From Edolisoma coerulescens (lineage: Eukaryota; Chordata; Aves; Passeriformes; Campephagidae): a DNA stretch of 64,000 nucleotides. This document shows positions 61,161-64,000 of the stretch, piece after piece. The translations under genes and the position numbers were made by a program. The notes beneath the pieces were generated by a model. The model ran no database searches, was not told the DNA's origin, and saw only the letters and a list, made by a program, of their open reading frames with translations. The stretch lies in NCBI GenBank assembly GCA_013397115.1, contig VWZW01000499.1:372001-436000 (forward strand), given 5' to 3'. Position 1 is the first letter of the stretch, and each line of letters opens with the position of its first letter.

Positions 61161-61440
61161 TTTTTTTTCCTGTACTTCTGGTGCTGGCTACTGCCACAGC
61201 CCCATGCTGGAGGGATATTTGCTCTGACCCAGAATAAGTTTCCTCTGTCCTGATATTGTTTTCACCACCTGCAAGTTTCTGTATTTATTGAAATCTAGGA
61301 CAAAGCTACTTTCCATTTAAAGTACTAGTCATTATGACAAATGCACTTTCAGACATCTGGACCCTTGTTTTATAGTGTTTGGATGATGGAAAATCACCTT
61401 AAAATATGTTGAATTGCTGGTGAAAGATTGTTCTGGGGGT
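61161..61440. other. no gene seen; spacer between two CR1 copies
   Basis: Unique sequence separating the old CR1 relic from the younger CR1 3' end. No structure noted. Confidence 0.5.
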
Positions 61441-61765
61441 AGGACTGAAGAACCAGAAAGACCATATTGTAGTCTTTCAATTATTAAAGGAGCCTTGAAA
61501 GAAAGATGGAGAAGGACTTTTTAAACTTAAATAGGATAGATTTGTATTAGATAATAGGAACAAATGTTTTATGAGGGTGGTGAGGCACTGGAACAGGTTT
61601 CCCAGAGAAGTTCTGGATGTCCTCTCCCTGGAAGTGTTCAAGGCCAGGTCGGCTGGGGCTCTGAGCAACCTGGTCTAGTGAAAGGTGTCCCTGTCCATGG
61701 TGGGGGGATTGGAAGTCAGTGATCTTCAAGTTCCTTCCAACCCAAACTATCCTATGATTCTGTGA
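61441..61765 (+). repeat. CR1 LINE 3' end (plus strand)
   Basis: GAGGGTGGTGAGGCACTGGA, ACAGGTTTCCCAGAGAAGTT, TGGAAGTGTTCAAGGCCAGG, GCTCTGAGCAACCTGGTCTA and the terminal CCTATGATTCTGTG form a complete, well-preserved avian CR1 3' end. It is 5'-truncated. Compared with the usual layout, a stretch of about 40 bases seems to be missing after GGAGAAGGACTTTTT (judged from memory). It is the best preserved plus-strand CR1 here, hence the youngest of them. Confidence 0.95.
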
Positions 61766-64000
61766 AACATCATCTCCAGTGCCTTTGACTCGTCAGTGGG
61801 AGAGGAGTTGCAGGAGAAGCAGATCTGAACGGTTTCCACTGGAGGGGAGGGCAGCAGGCCCATGTCACGGCTGGGCTGCAGTCAGGCCCTCGGTGTTTGT
61901 GCCTCACTGCCAGCTCAGCTCCGTCTCTGAAGTAGCACCTACACTGCACAATGCAACTTGTTCAATTTAAACAATTTCAACAGACAAAGACTTTAATGTC
62001 AAGGAAAAGAAAAAAACCAAATTTTTTTGTGAGCTGCCTGCTTTAGGTGAACGTGACTTCATAGCGGTCTCAGAGCCTTACAGGCTTGGCTTTGATTAAA
62101 AATAGTCATGTGCAGTAATTCACATGATAATATGTGATTTCTGGATAGTGTGATATTGCCCCATGCAAGTGCTCTGTTTCCTAGATTTATGCATTTTTTT
62201 AATGGAATACATCACCCATAGCTTTTAAAGTTATCTGACAAATTTATCTTGACAACACTAAAGTTTTGTTCAGTGTGAGATTGTAATAATAAACTGTAAT
62301 TTCCTAAATGATACTTGATATGTTTTTAATTAAAAAGGCCATAATATTTCAGTATCAACATCTCAACTACTGCTAGAAGACCTAAGCTTTTGGAATTGAT
62401 TTCTGTTGATCTCAGACAAGTGAAACCTACAGACAGAGCAGTCAAATAACTGAATGTTAAAACATCCCATTTCTTCAAAGCTTGCCTTTTGATCCTCACA
62501 TTGCCACTGAGACTCTGAATGCATCAGTCATTGCAGTGTTTTCCTATGACAGCTGGACTGCATGCTGTTATTCTTTTAATTGTAAAGTGTCTCTTTTTCT
62601 GAGGCAAAATGGATCTGATGGTGAATGGCTGCCCTGACAGGCACTTAGAGGCTGCACATCCAGAGCTTCTGCTAGCATTTTCTATACTTATGTTTCTAGC
62701 AAGAATCAAGCCTGCACTTTATTTATTTTTCCTTGAAAGACACATTGTTTCTCTGTGGAAGCCAACATTTCAAAAGCTTAACCAAAAGGTGGCTTGTCAT
62801 TGCAACCGGAAGTGGTATGTGTAGAAATGTCTGCTCAATCTAGCACAGGCATTTCCACTGAGGGAAATAGAAGGTTGGATAATTATCATTAATTCTATTG
62901 CTTTTTGTTTTCAGTGTCTTTAATATGTGCCCTTTTCTTTCCAGCACTATTACAGGATTAATTTGTCATTTAACGTTCGTTTGATGTAGCTGAAGTTTTG
63001 CTGGAGTCCCTGCTGTGCACCAAGACCTAAATGATCTCGATGTTTGTTGTGAATTGCTCCAGATCTGCTCAGCCTGAGAGCAGGAGCCAACCTGCAGCAC
63101 TGTCACTCTGAAAATTCCTGCCAAAGTCTGAGTCCAATTGCCCTTTTTGAGGCAAAATTTTTTATTGGAACAAGAGTGAAATTTAAAAAGGGTTCTGACT
63201 CAAGGGAAATTGTATTGCTTGAGTTTCACCATCCAACTGATGAGGTGTTCTCCACATCTTGCATGTTTGTCTGCTGGGGGGGTGGGTATCACATAGGAGG
63301 GAGATTATCTAACAATTTCTTTTAATTATATATGTTTGTTACTGGGAAGAAGTAGACAAATGCTAGTTGACCAAGTATCTTTCACCCATATGTTGATTCA
63401 ACATTCCAGGTTGCTTTGCCACTGACCAGGTGGTAGCCATTCATTGAGAAAAGAAGATCATTTTGTTGCTTATTGCCAGCCTGCCAGATGTCAGTTGTTT
63501 CAACATTTCTAAATTCTGCTGTGTTTTTAAAATATGTCAGTGCGGTAGGGACTCTTTAGAGCTAAAGTTAGCACGATGTCAGAGATGATAAAGGTAGTAC
63601 AACCACACGTAGCACAACAAAAGATAAATGATGTATTCCTGTGGTGCAAACCACCGGCTTCCAGTGTGTCAGAGCCAGTCCCTGTCCTTACGCTCTGTAT
63701 TCATTAATGCCTCAAGGGATACTTATTCACCTTATCTGTTCTGTTCCAGTGATACACCATTTTTCAAATGGAAGAGAGGCGCATGCAAGCGATAAAAGAG
63801 ATGGCTCACATCTTGAGAGTAGGAGGCCAGATAATGATATATGTGTGGGCAACAGAGCAAAAATGGGGAAGATTTGAAAAGCAAGACAACTTTGTTCCTT
63901 AGAAACCTTCACCTCCTTCCTGCTCCTCAGGTGAGCCTTGCTCACATGGAGTACAAAAATCCATTCTTCACAAGGACAAAGAACTGGCTTTGAAACAGCC
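61766..64000. other. no gene seen; AT-rich DNA to the window end
   Basis: Positions 62090-62340 are AT-rich and repeat-free. A plus frame at 62609-62824 and a pair of opposed short frames near 63641-63945 are unremarkable. A CAG|GTGAGC donor-like string near 63931 directly follows a pyrimidine tract, so it also looks like an acceptor, and no exon can be defined. Whether a gene starts beyond the window edge cannot be told. Confidence 0.55.

Noticed and set aside
1..64000. Any prokaryotic-type system, CRISPR array or phage-like cluster
   Set aside because: There are no dense long open frames, ribosome-binding sites or spaced direct repeats. CR1 and ERVL-like repeats place the window in a vertebrate, most likely a bird.

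Overview
This looks like 64 kb of nuclear DNA from a bird, either a long intron or an intergenic gene desert. I find no gene I can name, no RNA gene, no CRISPR array and nothing prokaryotic. The case for a bird rests on the repeats. Several fragments are CR1 LINEs, including avian-type 3' ends with the terminal ATTCTGTG-type octamer, and two are solo LTRs of the ERVL-like kind common in neoavian genomes (that assignment is from memory of the families). The sequence is AT-rich and CpG-poor, with two single-base Ns (1455 and 32301) as in a draft assembly. The longest open frames, about 140-156 codons, are about what chance gives in this much DNA, and none has a recognisable domain.

Layout. 1-16.2 kb: mostly single-copy AT-rich DNA, with one old CR1 tail (about 4.86 kb), a GC-rich block (5.64-5.94 kb) and a good CTCF-like motif beside a pyrimidine tract (9.09-9.16 kb). 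16.26-16.86 kb: a relic of CR1 ORF2. 17-36 kb: mostly unique DNA with a pure 60-bp GGAA microsatellite at 21.32 kb. 36.09-36.50 kb: a plus-strand solo LTR. 39.7-43.9 kb: three short CR1 3' fragments and one terminal-exon-like segment at 40.39-40.59 kb. 46.06-46.63 kb: a minus-strand solo LTR of a related kind. 51.8-53.3 kb: three plus-strand exon-like segments with good splice sites and compatible phases. 54.8-61.8 kb: a CR1-rich region with three plus-strand copies. 61.8-64 kb: unremarkable AT-rich DNA.

No genes can be seen working together. The items most worth testing are the 51.8-53.3 kb exon-like cluster, the 40.4 kb terminal-exon-like segment, the CTCF-like site and an RFX/X-box-like palindrome at 51.29 kb. 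All are modest inferences: pseudo-exons with good splice sites outnumber real exons in vertebrate introns, and conservation cannot be judged from one sequence.
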